A DNA stretch of 6,620 nucleotides from a bacterium (GTDB lineage Bacteria > Patescibacteriota > Microgenomatia > Daviesbacterales > UBA10151), in assembly GCA_027364775.1 (NCBI GenBank), contig DAHXOS010000095.1, positions 1 to 6,620 on the forward strand, in the 5' to 3' direction. Below, piece by piece: positions 4,735 to 6,620 of this stretch. The position numbers and the translations under genes are program-made. The first letter of the stretch is position 1; every line of letters starts with the position of its first letter. A model generated the notes under the pieces. That model saw nothing but the letters and a program-made list of their open reading frames with translations, was not told where the DNA came from and ran no database searches.

Positions 4735-6408
4735 ATGTTAAAAACTGCCCAAAAAATATTTTTAGCCATCTTTCTGACCCTTAGTTTAGCAGTATTTCCA
4801 AATCTGGTATCAGCCCAAACCAGTGCTAACCAAACTGTAACTATTGATCCCTCAACCATTAACCAAACTTCCCCCTATTATGCAAATATTATAATAATTA
4901 ATTTAGTTCATACTCTAAGTTGTTTGGGTGAGGGTAAATCAATTGTTGGATTGCCTTGTATTAACAGCCTAACTTTGGGGACTAGTTCAACTTCTCCCCC
5001 AATTTATCGGGCAAGTTTACAAAGCAACGGTGGTGCATTAGGATCTGTTAGCGATATTTTAGCGCTAATGTATACCACCCCCCCATTAAGAACTAGCGAA
5101 TATTTAGCTGATTTAAACAAAAACTTTGGTCTTATCCCATCCGCAAAAGCTCAAGTTTCCGGAAGCGGAAATGCTGTATTGTTACCTGTTTATAAACTAT
5201 GGCAACTAGCTAGAAACTTGTCTTATCTTGCTATGATTTTTATCTTTATAGTTGTTGGAGTAATGATCATGTTCAGAAGTAAAATTAATCCTCAAACCGT
5301 AATTTCTGTTCAAAAAGCCTTACCGGGTTTAGTGGTAGGCTTAATTTTAATCACCTTTAGCTATTTTTTATCAGCCTTAATTGTGGATCTAAGTTTTGTA
5401 ACCACTCAACTTGGAGCTTATACCTTAGAACAAGGTGGCATAATAGCCAAAGGAACTTCAGGAACTCTACTAGCTAATAATAATATTTTTGTTATATTTA
5501 ATGACTTCCTTAGATTAGATGGAAATATGTGGGTTGTTATCGACACAACTGTTAAAACCTTGGATTTTTTTAAGCAAGGATTAGTCGGGGCTATTGTTAA
5601 AAGTATTGCTGCTTGGTTTGGCTGTCAACTAGGTATGAATGTAGCGGGAATTTTACCTGGAGGTGGCCTTATTGGCAACATTATCGGATGCGCAGCAGGA
5701 GGAGCTGTATTCGTTGTAGGAGTTGATCAAACACCTATAGTTGGATGGTTCGTAGGGTTTCTTCTTTATGTAATTCTGTTAGTAGCCTTACTAGTTTCAA
5801 TGTTTAAAGTGGTTTTTGCCTTAATTCAGTGTTATGTAACTGTCATTGTTCTTACTATCACAGCTCCTTTTAGATTTTTAACCGCCAGTATTCCCGGGAG
5901 AGAAAAAGGAATTGGCGATTGGATAAAGGAGATGTTTGCAAATCTACTAACTTTTCCGACTGTATTTTTAGCTTTAATCTTCGCAGCTTATATTATGGGT
6001 CCATCAAATACAGGCTTTGGCTTAGAAAGTCCTCTAATTGCAGAAGGACCAGGTTATAATACAAGCGGAGGAAGTACTCTTCCTCTCTTAAGCGGATTAA
6101 GCTCTAGCTTTTTAAAGCTAATCTTAGGATATGGAGTATTATTAATGCTTCCTGCAATCCCTGATTCTGTTAAAAGTGCTTTTGGTGTTAAAGACAATCA
6201 GTTATTCGCAAAAACAGCATTTGGATCTCTTTCAGCAGCTCAAAATCTTACTAAAGGATTTGGTAGCCGCCTTATTAAACCTTATCAGACCAGTGCTGCA
6301 GCTTATAAGGATGCAGTTTTTAAGGCAAGGTATAGCCCAGGGGGACCGGTTAGGCCTCCTGATGAACCAAATCGATTAATCAAATGGTTGGCAGGAAATC
6401 CTAAATAA
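4735..6408 (+). CDS. Polytopic membrane protein, VirB6/TrbL-like T4SS channel candidate
   Basis: The 557-residue product has a signal peptide (hydrophobic 8-21, cleavage after VSA at 27). An exported region of about 28-155 with two Cys (63, 75) follows. Hydrophobic helices come next at about 163-180, 195-221, 335-363, 364-379, 401-421 and 458-474, with a glycine-rich, zipper-like hydrophobic stretch at 301-330. A basic loop, FRSKINPQT (180-188), follows the first core helix. A charged 80-residue C-terminal tail (479-557, Lys/Arg/Pro-rich) is probably cytoplasmic. Signal plus several helices plus cytoplasmic tail, directly downstream of VirB2-like genes, fits the VirB6/TrbL class, the inner-membrane channel of type IV secretion systems. 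Family membership is inferred from topology and position, since this class has little sequence conservation. A run of seven C (5078-5084) lies in the exported region. Its stop touches the stop of the convergent gene with no spacer. Confidence 0.8.
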   Translation: MLKTAQKIFLAIFLTLSLAVFPNLVSAQTSANQTVTIDPSTINQTSPYYANIIIINLVHTLSCLGEGKSIVGLPCINSLTLGTSSTSPPIYRASLQSNGGALGSVSDILALMYTTPPLRTSEYLADLNKNFGLIPSAKAQVSGSGNAVLLPVYKLWQLARNLSYLAMIFIFIVVGVMIMFRSKINPQTVISVQKALPGLVVGLILITFSYFLSALIVDLSFVTTQLGAYTLEQGGIIAKGTSGTLLANNNIFVIFNDFLRLDGNMWVVIDTTVKTLDFFKQGLVGAIVKSIAAWFGCQLGMNVAGILPGGGLIGNIIGCAAGGAVFVVGVDQTPIVGWFVGFLLYVILLVALLVSMFKVVFALIQCYVTVIVLTITAPFRFLTASIPGREKGIGDWIKEMFANLLTFPTVFLALIFAAYIMGPSNTGFGLESPLIAEGPGYNTSGGSTLPLLSGLSSSFLKLILGYGVLLMLPAIPDSVKSAFGVKDNQLFAKTAFGSLSAAQNLTKGFGSRLIKPYQTSAAAYKDAVFKARYSPGGPVRPPDEPNRLIKWLAGNPK

Positions 6409-6620
6409 TCACTTACCTATTGGATTTATGGCTTTAAAGAAATCCCCCATAAAACCGAAGAGTGCTCCATTCAAATCAACCATCTTAGAAGCTTTTCTTA
6501 TACTTCTTATAGGTTCAGGACCCAAGTATTTGTCTTCTATTTTATTCTTGCTTTTTTTAGAAATTAATCCTTCCTTAATAGCCTCATTTAAGAATCTGTC
6601 AATTTCTTGAGCATCTGCAT
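6409..6620 (-). CDS. 3' end of an unrecognised minus-strand gene (partial; N-terminus outside window)
   Basis: On the minus strand an open frame enters at the window edge and runs 69 codons to TGA at 6411-6409. The visible C-terminus is rich in charged residues (DAQEIDRFLNEAIKEGLISK near the start of the visible part, YLGPEPIRSIRKASKM later) and ends in a more hydrophobic GALFGFMGDFFKAINPIGK. It reads like a soluble or peripheral protein with an amphipathic tail. I do not recognise the family. I prefer this frame to the overlapping plus-strand frame 6428-6610 because its composition is protein-like and its stop fits tightly against the convergent neighbour. Tail-to-tail placement means it is not part of the pilin operon. 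No terminator fits between the two stops. Confidence 0.65.
   Translation of the reverse strand, partial: ADAQEIDRFLNEAIKEGLISKKSKNKIEDKYLGPEPIRSIRKASKMVDLNGALFGFMGDFFKAINPIGK

Noticed and set aside
6176..6379. Plus-strand open frame inside the VirB6/TrbL-like gene
   Set aside because: It is nested in another frame of the long gene's C-terminal tail coding region and has no start context; it is a shadow.
780..6411. Alternative genetic code with UGA read as glycine
   Set aside because: TGA ends the gene at 1826 within a normal ATGA overlap and ends the minus-strand gene at 6409; no gene needs UGA read-through.
6396..6427. AAATCC ... GGATTT inverted repeat as a terminator between convergent genes
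   Set aside because: The stem is only six base pairs with a 20-base loop and no T-run, and it lies over coding ends on both strands; not enough to call a terminator.
6428..6610. Plus-strand open frame of 60 codons after the VirB6/TrbL-like gene
   Set aside because: It is opposite a better minus-strand frame that is open to the window edge and has normal charged-residue composition; the two are unlikely both to be coding, and the minus frame reads more like a protein.

Overview
The window is an AT-rich stretch of bacterial DNA. It is dominated by a co-directional cluster of membrane and surface proteins that look like parts of a type IV secretion or conjugation-type machine. Six consecutive plus-strand genes (780-4673) share one C-terminal cassette: a hydrophobic helix, a short polar loop of the form (T/A)-(S/G)-(A/G)-G-(D/E/N) followed by a basic 'ASARK'-like stretch, and a second hydrophobic helix. 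This is the architecture of TrbC/VirB2-like T4SS pilins. A seventh, larger polytopic gene (4735-6408) resembles the VirB6/TrbL channel class. Serial arrays of such diverse pilin-like genes, with ectodomains grafted on the front, are typical of Candidate Phyla Radiation (Patescibacteria) genomes, especially Microgenomates-type lineages. That assignment rests on protein style and is an inference. TGA is used as a stop at two gene ends, so there is no sign of the UGA-glycine code of Gracilibacteria and Absconditabacteria.

Layout. (1) 1-700, minus strand: the N-terminal 233 codons of a secreted coiled-coil protein of the PcsB/CwlO type, probably the front of a cell-wall enzyme; the rest lies outside the window. 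(2) 701-779: a short divergent promoter region. (3) 780-2179: two overlapping pilin-like genes, one with a large ectodomain and one minimal. (4) 2181-2416: a 236-base near-copy of the 5' part of the minus-strand gene plus the whole divergent promoter, with an internal 251-base deletion. (5) 2411-4673: four more pilin-like genes. (6) 4735-6408: the VirB6/TrbL-like gene. (7) 6409-6620, minus strand: the 3' end of an unrecognised gene whose stop codon directly abuts the stop of the preceding gene.

How the genes may work together: the small two-helix proteins would form or decorate a membrane-anchored pilus or secretion channel, the VirB6-like protein would be the inner-membrane conduit, and the divergent coiled-coil protein could open or remodel peptidoglycan for it. 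No ATPase (VirB4/VirB11/VirD4) lies inside the window.

The most unusual observation is the duplicated promoter cassette. It places nearly the same regulatory DNA in front of two different pilin genes, ends exactly two codons inside both reading frames, and leaves direct repeats that flank a two-gene module. The second recurring pattern is that no gene has a visible Shine-Dalgarno sequence, while promoter-like boxes sit so close to several ATGs that the mRNAs would be leaderless or nearly so.
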